DNA of 8,773 bases, taken from NCBI GenBank assembly GCA_025933895.1, contig JAICZB010000081.1:1-8773 (forward strand). Direction: 5' to 3'. The notes below the pieces were generated by a model that searched no databases, had not been told where the DNA came from, and worked only from the letters and a program-made list of their open reading frames with translations. Position numbers and translations under genes: made by a program. This document shows, in pieces, positions 1 to 5,489 of this stretch. Each line of letters starts with the position of its first letter. Position 1 is the stretch's first letter. The DNA comes from Thermoleophilia bacterium. GTDB lineage: Bacteria; Actinomycetota; Thermoleophilia; Gaiellales; Gaiellaceae.

Positions 1-828
1 TCGGCGCAGTGCCGCGACCCGTACCAGGCGAGCACGTGCACGACGAACCTCGCCGGGCCGAAGGACGGGCCGAGCGCCCCGCTCCGGCGCCATCCCCACG
101 GGCCGATCTACGGCTGGACCGACCTCACGTACCTCCTCCACGAGTACCGCGTCACGTGGGCGTCGTACGTCGAGAAGGGCGCCGCGGACGATTGCCTCAC
201 GGGCCCGATCGGCTGCTACACGCGCCTCAAGGGAGCGAGCACTCCCGGGATGTTCGATCCGCTGCCGGACTTCACCGACGTCCGCCAGGACCACGAGCTC
301 TCGCAGTCCCAGGAGCCGCTCTCGGAGTACTACGACGCCGCGGCGGACGGGTCTCTCCCCAACGTGTCGTGGGTAACGCCCGATTGGGCAGACAGCGACC
401 ACCCCGGGGCGCCGATCGCTCAGGGCCAGGCGTGGGTGACGAGGCTCGTGAACGCGGCGATGCGGGGGCCGGACTGGAAGAGCACCGCGATCTTCCTCGC
501 GTGGGACGACTGGGGCGGCTTCTACGACCACGTCGAGCCGCCGCGGGTCGACCGGCAGGGCTACGGGCTACGCGTGCCCGGCCTGGTGATCAGTCCGTAC
601 GCGAGGAAGGGTTACGTCGACCACCAGATCTTGAGCTTCGACGCCTACCTCAAGTTCATCGAGGACGACTTCCTGCACGCCCGCCGGCTCGACCCGAAGA
701 GCGACGGACGGCCCGATCCTCGTCCGGACGTGCGCGAGAACGAGAAGATCCTCGGCGATCTCGTGCGGGACTTCGACTTCCGGCAGAAGCCACGGCGACC
801 GCTGCTCCTGCCGCCGCGGCCCGGCTAG
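1..828 (+). CDS. Phosphoesterase family protein (phospholipase C / acid phosphatase AcpA-like), 5' truncated by the window edge
   Basis: Frame 1 is open from the first base to a TAG, giving 275 visible residues; the N-terminus is outside the window. The fragment fits the C-terminal half of the PF04185 phosphoesterase superfamily, usually secreted enzymes hydrolysing phosphate esters or phospholipids. Supporting motifs are GWTDLTYLL near residues 38-46, SDHPGAP near 132-138 with the conserved DHP, WDDWGGFYDHV at about 168-178 (an acidic/Gly/His block typical of the metal site) and RVPGLVISPYA at about 191-201. Four cysteines (4, 13, 65, 72) would suit an extracytoplasmic protein with disulfides. 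The signal peptide and nucleophile region cannot be seen. A methionine at base 250 lies inside the conserved fold and is not the start. The stop interlocks with that of the convergent permease gene, leaving no room for a terminator. The substrate cannot be told from sequence. Confidence 0.88.
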   Translation, partial: SAQCRDPYQASTCTTNLAGPKDGPSAPLRRHPHGPIYGWTDLTYLLHEYRVTWASYVEKGAADDCLTGPIGCYTRLKGASTPGMFDPLPDFTDVRQDHELSQSQEPLSEYYDAAADGSLPNVSWVTPDWADSDHPGAPIAQGQAWVTRLVNAAMRGPDWKSTAIFLAWDDWGGFYDHVEPPRVDRQGYGLRVPGLVISPYARKGYVDHQILSFDAYLKFIEDDFLHARRLDPKSDGRPDPRPDVRENEKILGDLVRDFDFRQKPRRPLLLPPRPG

Positions 829-1853
829 GTGCGCTCTAGCAGCGCGCTCCACCGCTGCTCGTACCTGCGCGTCTTCCACAGGGTGATCGAGCACAGCCAG
901 GTAGCGGCGAAGAGCCCGACCACGACGTAGCCGAGGCGGCCGAGGTCGAGGCTCTCGAGCAGCGACCAGAAGCCGCCGTGGAGGGAGAGCTTCGCGGCGA
1001 GGACTTGCAGGAGCTCGATCGCGCCGACGAGCCAGGCGACGGCGACCGAGAGGCTCGTGACGCTGATGTTGTAGTAGACCTTGCGCACCGGGCTCGAGAA
1101 CGCCCAGCCGTACGCGTGGCTCATGAACGCGCCGTCGACGGTGTCCATCAGGCTCATCCCGGCCGCGAAGATCAGCGGCAGCGAGATCACGGCGAGGAAC
1201 GGGACGTGGTGGGTCGCGACGCCGGCGGCGAGCGCGAGCAGCCCGATCTCGGTGGCGGTGTCGAAGCCGAGCCCGAACAGCACGCCGAGCGGATACATCT
1301 TCCAGCTTGCGTCGATGCGGCTACCGACCCGCTTGAGCAGGAAGCGTGCGAGGAAGCCCTGGTTGAGGAGCGCGCGCTCGAGGTCCTGCTCGTCGTAGTG
1401 ACCGCGCTTCATCCGCCGGAAGACGCCGACGACGTCGAGCAGCACGACGAGGTTCAGCGCGCCGATCAGGATGAGGAACGTGCCCGAGACCGAGGCGCCG
1501 ATGGTCGAGCCGTAGGTTTGCAGCGTCGGGATCCGGGAGTGCACCGTCCCGGCAGCCACAGCCAGCGCGGCCGTGAGCGAGAAGACGATCGTGGAGTGGC
1601 CGAGCGAGAAGAAGAAGCCGGTGCCGAGCGGTCGCTTGCCGTCCTGCAGCAGCTTCCGTGTCGTGTTGTCGATCGCCGCGATGTGGTCGGCGTCGAACGC
1701 ATGCCGCAGCCCGAACGTGTACGCGAGCGTGGCGAAACCCGTCAGCGCCGGGTTGCCGGGCAGGTACCAGAGAAAGAGCCCGAAGCCGAGCACGTGCAGG
1801 AGCACGACGCCTGCCGAGAAGCTGCCGAGCCTTCCCCACTCCCCACGCGTCAT
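825..1853 (-). CDS. NiCoT-family high-affinity nickel/cobalt permease (HoxN/NixA type)
   Basis: This 342-residue membrane protein imports Ni2+ and/or Co2+ across the cytoplasmic membrane. The family signature is complete: HAFDADH at 51-57 (the H-x4-DH metal-selectivity motif of helix II), FSLGHSTIV at 82-90, LGFDTATE at 195-202 and GMSLMDTVD at 232-240. About eight hydrophobic segments and the total length are normal for NiCoT. The frame stays open far upstream, but the ATG at 1851-1853 is chosen because it begins the conserved N-terminus, sits in an ATGA overlap with the tatC stop, and has GGGAG (1861-1865 on the + strand) 7 nt upstream. It is the last gene of the Tat operon, so its metal may serve the exported cargo. 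Sequence alone does not separate Ni from Co specificity. No terminator follows before the convergent gene. Confidence 0.93.
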   Translation of the reverse strand: MTRGEWGRLGSFSAGVVLLHVLGFGLFLWYLPGNPALTGFATLAYTFGLRHAFDADHIAAIDNTTRKLLQDGKRPLGTGFFFSLGHSTIVFSLTAALAVAAGTVHSRIPTLQTYGSTIGASVSGTFLILIGALNLVVLLDVVGVFRRMKRGHYDEQDLERALLNQGFLARFLLKRVGSRIDASWKMYPLGVLFGLGFDTATEIGLLALAAGVATHHVPFLAVISLPLIFAAGMSLMDTVDGAFMSHAYGWAFSSPVRKVYYNISVTSLSVAVAWLVGAIELLQVLAAKLSLHGGFWSLLESLDLGRLGYVVVGLFAATWLCSITLWKTRRYEQRWSALLERT

Positions 1854-2608
1854 GCCTGCGCTCCCACGACCGACAGCTTCGCAGCCCGCCGCTCGGCGAG
1901 GACGGCGAGCCAGATCGAGCCCTCGAACAGCGCCCACATCGGCAGGAGCTCCAGCACGGTCGTCACGGGATCGGGGCCGGGCAGCGCGAGCGCCGCCACC
2001 GCGACGAAGAAGTAGCCGCGCCGCCGGTTCCGGCGCAGCCCGGCGGACGTGAGCACGCCGAGGTTGACGAGCGCGAGCACGACGAGCGGTGTCTCGAAGA
2101 CGCAGACGACGCCGAGCAGCACCGACGCCACGAAGGAGTAGTAGCTGCTCGCCCGGATCAGGATCCGGAAGTGCGTCGTGTCGTAGCTCGTGAGCCAGTG
2201 CACCGCGCGCGGGAGCAGGATTCCGTACCCGAATGCGAGCCCCGCCGCCCCCAGTACGAAGCCGAAGACGGCGAGGGCGAGGGTCCGGCGCTCGGCCTTG
2301 ACGTCGAGCGCCGGAGCGAGGAACGACCACACTTGCCAGAGGATCACCGGCAGCGCGAAGAGGAGCCCCGCGTACAGGCTCACCGCGAGCGACACCGAGA
2401 ACGGCTCGGCCACGCCGAAGGCCGCGACCTCGCGGTGCGCGGGCGGCAACGGCCTCGCGAGCCAGTCGAGGATGCGGTCGTGGAAGACGAACGCGACGGC
2501 GGTCGCCACCGCGACTGCGGCGAGCGCGAACAGGATGCGCTGCCGCAGCTCCTCGAGGTGCTCGACGAGCGTCGCCTCGCCTGCGCGGTCGAGCCGTCGC
2601 GTTCGCAT
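1850..2608 (-). CDS. tatC: Twin-arginine translocase subunit TatC
   Basis: This 252-residue polytopic membrane protein is the receptor core of the Tat pathway, which exports folded proteins carrying an RR signal peptide. It aligns by eye with E. coli TatC along its length: HLEELRQR at 17-24 (E. coli HLIELRKR, part of the signal-peptide-binding N-terminus), the block PVILWQVWSFLAPAL at 87-101, FETP at 171-174 in the helix carrying the conserved buried Glu, and a PDP turn at 212-214 before the last helices. Length is typical. The ATG is fixed by a TGATG junction with tatA. No Shine-Dalgarno sequence is visible upstream, so translation probably depends on coupling to tatA. It overlaps the permease gene by 4 nt. 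It lies in an operon with a likely Tat substrate, like the B. subtilis phoD-tatAdCd arrangement. Confidence 0.95.
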   Translation of the reverse strand: MRTRRLDRAGEATLVEHLEELRQRILFALAAVAVATAVAFVFHDRILDWLARPLPPAHREVAAFGVAEPFSVSLAVSLYAGLLFALPVILWQVWSFLAPALDVKAERRTLALAVFGFVLGAAGLAFGYGILLPRAVHWLTSYDTTHFRILIRASSYYSFVASVLLGVVCVFETPLVVLALVNLGVLTSAGLRRNRRRGYFFVAVAALALPGPDPVTTVLELLPMWALFEGSIWLAVLAERRAAKLSVVGAQA

Positions 2609-2787
2609 CAGTCGGTGGTCTTGTGGTCCGTGGTCTCGGGCAGGCTCTGCTGCGTCACGGAGTCCTTGAACTCACGCATCCCGCTCCCCAGCGAGCGTCC
2701 GATCTCCGGCAGCCGCTTGGCGCCGAAGAGGCAGAGCGCGATCAGGAGCAGAAGCGCGAGGTGCGTGGGGCTGGTCCAGCCGATCAT
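2608..2787 (-). CDS. tatA: Twin-arginine translocase subunit TatA (59 aa)
   Basis: This is a short gene of 59 residues. It has one hydrophobic helix (about residues 8-21), then the TatA hinge and amphipathic helix FGAKRLPEIGRSLG (21-34), then GMREFKDS and a short polar tail ending HKTTD. FGAKRLPEIGRSLG is diagnostic of TatA; TatB usually has LGPxRLP and a longer tail. TatA forms the pore or membrane-thinning component that works with TatC. The start is well supported: AGGAGG (2795-2800 on the + strand) lies 7 nt upstream of the ATG, the best ribosome binding site inside the operon. The start overlaps the stop of the preceding gene (ATGA) and the stop overlaps the tatC start (TGATG). No tatB is present, so this is a minimal TatAC set; a general Tat system may exist elsewhere in the genome. 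Confidence 0.93.
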   Translation of the reverse strand: MIGWTSPTHLALLLLIALCLFGAKRLPEIGRSLGSGMREFKDSVTQQSLPETTDHKTTD

Positions 2788-3113
2788 GTGTATGCCTCCT
2801 GGATCGAGATGTCGGTGACGGCCTCGCCTGCCACGGCGACGTCGTGCCGCAGCGGCCGGTCGTCGAGCCAGAGCGTGTACTCGCCGGCGGGCAGCCGGTC
2901 GAAAACCGCCGCGTAGAGCGGCCGGCCGGCGACCGGCCGCTCGTGGACCTGCTTGTGGGAGCGCTCCGAGTCGCGCCCGGCGGGGCTGATCTCGATCTCG
3001 GAGCCGTGCAGCTCGGCGCCGGTGTGGAGGACGAGAGCCCCGACGCCCGGCCCGAGGTCGAGCATCACGTGCTCGGGCCGGGCGTCCCTGGAGTGATCGC
3101 GGCTCGGGGTCAC
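2784..3113 (-). CDS. Conserved small protein of unknown function (109 aa)
   Basis: I do not recognise a characterised family with confidence; similar short actinobacterial proteins are, from memory, sometimes auto-annotated 'phospholipase', which nothing here supports. The protein is soluble-looking, with no signal peptide or membrane helix. Alternating hydrophobic stretches, such as GALVLHTG (25-32), SEIEISPAG (38-46), LYAAVFDRLPAGEYTLWL (66-83) and VTDISI (99-104), suggest a small beta-sandwich. It has several histidines (7, 15, 30, 36, 53, 57, 90) and no cysteine. The GTG start at 3111-3113 is chosen because it overlaps the DUF4331 stop by GTGA, matching the coupling seen along the operon; an ATG at 3063-3065 would give 93 residues. 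Its stop overlaps the tatA start by 4 nt. Lying between the cargo and translocase genes, it could be a cytoplasmic chaperone or maturation factor, but that is inference only. Confidence 0.75.
   Translation of the reverse strand: MTPSRDHSRDARPEHVMLDLGPGVGALVLHTGAELHGSEIEISPAGRDSERSHKQVHERPVAGRPLYAAVFDRLPAGEYTLWLDDRPLRHDVAVAGEAVTDISIQEAYT
2795..2800 (-). promoter_or_regulatory. Ribosome binding site of tatA
   Basis: AGGAGG on the minus strand, 7 nt before the tatA ATG. It is a full Shine-Dalgarno match inside the end of the preceding gene, and it decides the start of this short gene. It also suggests tatA is translated strongly, which fits the excess of TatA over TatC in known Tat systems. Confidence 0.8.
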
Positions 3114-4498
3114 GACGATGGCGTGTCGAAGCCGTCGTGCGGCGTGCCGAGGTAGGGGAACGAGGCCTGGTAGCGATCGGCTCCCGGCGTGAGGTACGAC
3201 GACACCGCGCCGACAGCTCCGTCGACCGTGTAGCTCGGGTCGACGAGCGGAATCGTCGCTCCGGCCACCGCCTTCAGCTCGATCGAGACGACGTCGTCGA
3301 ACACGCGCCGCCCGTTCGGGTAGCCGGCGAGGTCGCCGCCGACGACACCGAGGGCGTTCGGGCTCGAGGTGGTCGGCGGGATCGCGACGTTCAGCCGCAG
3401 CATGTCCGCCGGCTTCGGGCCGGTGAAGTTCTGGAACCCGGGGACGATCCCGCCCGGGATCCCGGTGAGCAGGATCGCGTGGAGATCCGCCCGGTCCTTG
3501 CCGTACGCCGCGAGGTTCGGGAACGCACCGGGGTAGAGGACGGGCAGGAGCTTCGCGAGCTCCGGCTGATTCACGTACTTCTCGAACCCCACGTCGTCGA
3601 TCGGGTCGAGTGCGTTCCAGCGATCCTTGTCCCCGACCGGGACGATCACCTCGTTGAAGAGCGGGTTGCCGAGGCGAGAGACCTGCACCCACGGTCCGCT
3701 TCCCCGCGTCGAGTGCCGGTCGCGGATCTGCACCTTGCGGCGACTCGCGCCGCCCCAGATGCCGAGCACGGACTTCGCGGCCCCGGGGTCGCCGGGCATC
3801 GAGCCGTCCCGCGTCAGCATCCGGATCGGCACCTTGATCGCGATCGCGTGGATGTTCATGGTCTTCAGCGGGTCGACGCTGGGCGCGGCCGGGCTCGGGA
3901 TCAGGTGGAGGTTCTGGATCGGCCTGATGTCTCCGAGGTCGAAGATCGCGCCGAGATCGACGAAGAAGCCGTCGTTCCGCTGGCCGGCGAACACCGTCTC
4001 ACCGGACGACAGGTGATGCACCGCCGCGGCGGCGAGGCTGTCGTAGTCCGGCGTCGAGCGCGGCCCGACGTTGCACGGCGGGCACGCGAGGTTCGTTCCG
4101 AGGATCCTGGCTCCTCCGTGGCCGTCATCGCTGTCGCTGCCCCGCGAGTGGACGACGGAGACGGAGTAGAGCTGCCGCTTGTTCCAGTTCGGGTCGGTCA
4201 GCGAGCCGATCGGTCCGGTGTTGTAGAGAAACGTGTCCTCGTTCTGGAGCGTGGTCCGGAACCGGAACTGGTACTCGATCTCGGCCAGCGCGTCGCCGTC
4301 GTTGTCGATGTAGATCGAGTAGAGGACGTCGTCGCCGAACTCGAAGAAGTTCGGCCCGCCGGGCGGCCCTTCGAGCGGCACGTAGTTGGTGATGATCGTG
4401 ACGGTCGTCGGATCGTCGGGGCTGACGAACGCGTAGGTGTCGGCGTTGTCGGCGACCGGATCCTGGCTGATGGCCGGGGCCTCGCGGTGGGAGGACAT
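3110..4498 (-). CDS. DUF4331 family protein
   Basis: This 462-residue protein matches the DUF4331 family, of unknown biochemical role. Recognisable features are the N-terminal SSHREAP (2-8) with DPVADNADTYAF (13-24), an NVGPRSTPDYDSLA block (143-156) preceded by CPPC (139-142), LGAIFDLGDIRPIQNLHL (182-199) and a C-terminal FPYLGTPHDGF (447-457). The N-terminus has no signal peptide: it begins directly with the family motif, and the 94-aa gene upstream supplies a Tat signal instead. Only the CPPC pair provides cysteines, so it may be a disulfide or half a metal site. Start: the ATG abuts the previous TAG with no gap, and AAGGGAG (4507-4513 on the + strand) lies 8 nt upstream. Many DUF4331 proteins are, as I recall, exported. 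Function is unknown; the Tat and Ni/Co neighbours suggest an exported, possibly metal-binding protein. Confidence 0.92.
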   Translation of the reverse strand: MSSHREAPAISQDPVADNADTYAFVSPDDPTTVTIITNYVPLEGPPGGPNFFEFGDDVLYSIYIDNDGDALAEIEYQFRFRTTLQNEDTFLYNTGPIGSLTDPNWNKRQLYSVSVVHSRGSDSDDGHGGARILGTNLACPPCNVGPRSTPDYDSLAAAAVHHLSSGETVFAGQRNDGFFVDLGAIFDLGDIRPIQNLHLIPSPAAPSVDPLKTMNIHAIAIKVPIRMLTRDGSMPGDPGAAKSVLGIWGGASRRKVQIRDRHSTRGSGPWVQVSRLGNPLFNEVIVPVGDKDRWNALDPIDDVGFEKYVNQPELAKLLPVLYPGAFPNLAAYGKDRADLHAILLTGIPGGIVPGFQNFTGPKPADMLRLNVAIPPTTSSPNALGVVGGDLAGYPNGRRVFDDVVSIELKAVAGATIPLVDPSYTVDGAVGAVSSYLTPGADRYQASFPYLGTPHDGFDTPSS

Positions 4499-4783
4499 CT
4501 ACCTCACTCCCTTCCTGCCGGCCGCACGCAGCAGGCGCTGCACGAGGGCGCGGTCGCGGTAGGTGTGCTCGGCGGTGCCGGCGGTGACGGTCACCTCGCC
4601 GCGCTCGGCGTCGCGGACGTACGCGACGACCGGCTCCTCGGGCACACGGGCCGTCGGGTTGGTCGGCTGGGCTCCCTCCTCACCGACCGCGGCCCGCGCG
4701 ATCGGCGGCGCCGCGGCGAGAGCCGCCGCGCCGGTGGCCGCGCCGGCGATCTTCACGAATGAGCGCCTGCTCAGGCGTTCCAT
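4499..4783 (-). CDS. Small twin-arginine signal protein (94 aa), first gene of the DUF4331-tatAC operon
   Basis: The N-terminus is a textbook Tat signal: SRRSFVK at 5-11 with the invariant RR at 6-7, an Ala-rich hydrophobic stretch at about 13-27, and an AxA-type cleavage site ending ARA at 29-31. The mature part is only about 63 residues. It opens with a Pro/Glu-rich linker, followed by VVAYVRDAERGEVTV (52-66) and a C-terminal basic helix (TYRDRALVQRLLRAAGRK, 74-91). I know no function for it. It has no cysteine and seems too small to be an enzyme, so it may be a carrier or small subunit that takes the signal-less DUF4331 protein through Tat. Start: ATG with AAGGAG 4 nt upstream. It is the promoter-proximal gene, transcribed away from the sigma factor gene, and its TAG directly abuts the DUF4331 ATG. 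Confidence 0.88.
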   Translation of the reverse strand: MERLSRRSFVKIAGAATGAAALAAAPPIARAAVGEEGAQPTNPTARVPEEPVVAYVRDAERGEVTVTAGTAEHTYRDRALVQRLLRAAGRKGVR

Positions 4784-4787
4784 AACT

Positions 4788-4793
4788 CTCCTT
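4788..4793 (-). promoter_or_regulatory. Ribosome binding site of the Tat-signal protein gene
   Basis: AAGGAG on the minus strand, 4 nt before the ATG at 4781-4783. The spacing is slightly short but the match is good, and it supports the start that gives an intact RR signal peptide. Confidence 0.7.
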
Positions 4794-4835
4794 CCCGGCG
4801 GCTTCCGGGCCGCCGTGTGGAATGCGGTCGGCGCT

Positions 4836-4862
4836 GATTCGCCCGAGTCGCCGGACCGGTTC
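4836..4862 (-). promoter_or_regulatory. Putative ECF-type promoter of the Tat operon
   Basis: Read on the minus strand, a -35-like GAACCG (4857-4862) is followed after 15 nt by CGAAT (4837-4841). GAAC-type -35 boxes are characteristic of ECF sigma factors. The same two boxes with the same spacing occur on the opposite strand in front of the sigma gene. Transcription would begin near 4825-4830, giving a leader of about 45 nt that contains the AAGGAG ribosome binding site. The element is inferred from position and symmetry; no transcription start is known. Confidence 0.5.
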
Positions 4863-4897
4863 GATCCACTTGAACCGTTACGGCTCCGCGCGCGAAT
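4837..4897. repeat. 61-bp interrupted inverted repeat spanning the divergent promoter region
   Basis: Two nested pairs of inverted arms share one centre at 4867: outer ATTCG (4837-4841) with CGAAT (4893-4897), and inner CGGTTC (4857-4862) with GAACCG (4872-4877). The stretches between outer and inner arms are each 15 nt and, read outward on their own strands, agree at about 9 of 15 positions. This makes the two divergent promoters near mirror images. The inner arms alone, 9 nt apart, could also be a regulator's operator. Confidence 0.65.
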
Positions 4898-4898
4898 A
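4872..4898 (+). promoter_or_regulatory. Putative ECF-type autoregulatory promoter of the sigma factor gene
   Basis: GAACCG (4872-4877, within TTGAACCG) is followed after 15 nt by CGAATA (4893-4898). This is the same box pair and spacing as the minus-strand element feeding the Tat operon. A start about 7-10 nt beyond the -10 box would fall at or just before the GTG at 4908, so the mRNA may be leaderless or nearly so. From memory, the -35 resembles TGAACC reported for mycobacterial SigL and the -10 resembles CCGAAT reported for SigK. An alternative reading is a weak housekeeping promoter, TTGAAC-N18-GAATAT. Confidence 0.5.
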
Positions 4899-4907
4899 TC
4901 GGATGCT

Positions 4908-5489
4908 GTGAACCGCCAGCTCGCCCACCTGTCCGACGAGGCGCTCGTCGCCCTGGCCGCGCGGTCGGAGCAGTCCGCGCTGGCCGAGCTCTACGACCGC
5001 TACGGCCGCACGGCGTACGGGCTCGCGCTCCGCGTCGTGCGCGACCAGGCGCTCGCCGAGGACGCGGTGCAGGAAGCGTTCCTCACGATCTGGCGGACTG
5101 CCTCGCGGTTCGTGCCCGAGCGCGGGAAGGCGAGCACGTGGATCCTGACGCTGGTGCACCGGCGGGCGGTCGACACCGTGCGGCGAGAGCAGCGCCGGCG
5201 GGCCGACTCGCTCGACCGCGCCGAGGAACCGGCGGTCGAGGGCGTGGAGGAGGACGCATGGCTCCGGCTGCAGCGCGAGCGAGTGCAGGCCGCGCTGCGC
5301 CGCCTGCCCGACGCGCAGCGGGAGGCGCTCGAGCTCGCGTACTACGGGGGATTCAGCCAGTCGGAGCTCGCCGAGAGGCTCGGACAGCCCCTCGGTACGA
5401 TCAAGAGCCGAATGTTCACGGGACTCTCGAGCTTGCGCGAGCAGCTGGGAGAGCCCGGGACGGAGATCTCATGGACCTCCACGACCTGA
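4908..5489 (+). CDS. ECF-family RNA polymerase sigma factor (SigK-like, RskA-partnered)
   Basis: This 193-residue sigma-70-family factor has only regions 2 and 4. Region 2 covers about 23-95, with the core-binding motif DAVQEAFLTIW at 52-62 and a Trp-containing promoter-melting segment (STWILTLVHRRAVD, 76-89). Region 4 covers about 125-178, with the helix-turn-helix FSQSELAERLG...GTIKSRM at 149-169 that reads the -35 box. The frame is open upstream to 4563, but that stretch is antisense to the Tat-signal gene, so the GTG at 4908-4910 just before the conserved NRQLAHLSDEALVAL sequence is chosen. The ribosome binding site is weak (GGAT only 3 nt upstream), which fits a leaderless start. It overlaps the anti-sigma gene by 19 nt, so the two are made together. 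The partner gene suggests a SigK-like group. Likely targets are its own promoter and the divergent Tat operon. Confidence 0.92.
   Translation: MNRQLAHLSDEALVALAARSEQSALAELYDRYGRTAYGLALRVVRDQALAEDAVQEAFLTIWRTASRFVPERGKASTWILTLVHRRAVDTVRREQRRRADSLDRAEEPAVEGVEEDAWLRLQRERVQAALRRLPDAQREALELAYYGGFSQSELAERLGQPLGTIKSRMFTGLSSLREQLGEPGTEISWTSTT

Noticed and set aside
1854..2330. N-terminal extension of the permease frame
   Set aside because: The extra residues are an out-of-frame reading of tatC; the ATGA overlap and GGGAG site support the start at 1853.
2608..2787. Reading the 59-aa protein as TatB
   Set aside because: TatB has a longer amphipathic region and usually LGPxRLP; FGAKRLPEIGRSLG and the short tail fit TatA.
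978..2818. Two long plus-strand open frames (978-2015 and 1658-2818) opposite the permease and TatC genes
   Set aside because: Low-complexity Arg/Glu/Pro translations, antisense to clearly conserved membrane proteins.
3114..3692. N-terminal extension of the 109-aa protein frame
   Set aside because: It lies wholly within DUF4331 in another frame and is Arg/Pro-rich; the GTGA junction gives a better start.
3137..4762. 541-codon plus-strand open frame opposite DUF4331
   Set aside because: It is a GC-skewed shadow rich in Arg, Val, Asp and Glu without any recognisable fold, fully antisense to a conserved family gene.
4563..4907. N-terminal extension of the sigma factor
   Set aside because: It is antisense to the Tat-signal gene and crosses the divergent promoter region; ECF sigma factors start close to the conserved region 2.
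5138..5470. N-terminal extension of the anti-sigma frame
   Set aside because: It reads sigma region 4 coding out of frame; the ATG at 5471 with GGAG precedes the anti-sigma domain directly.
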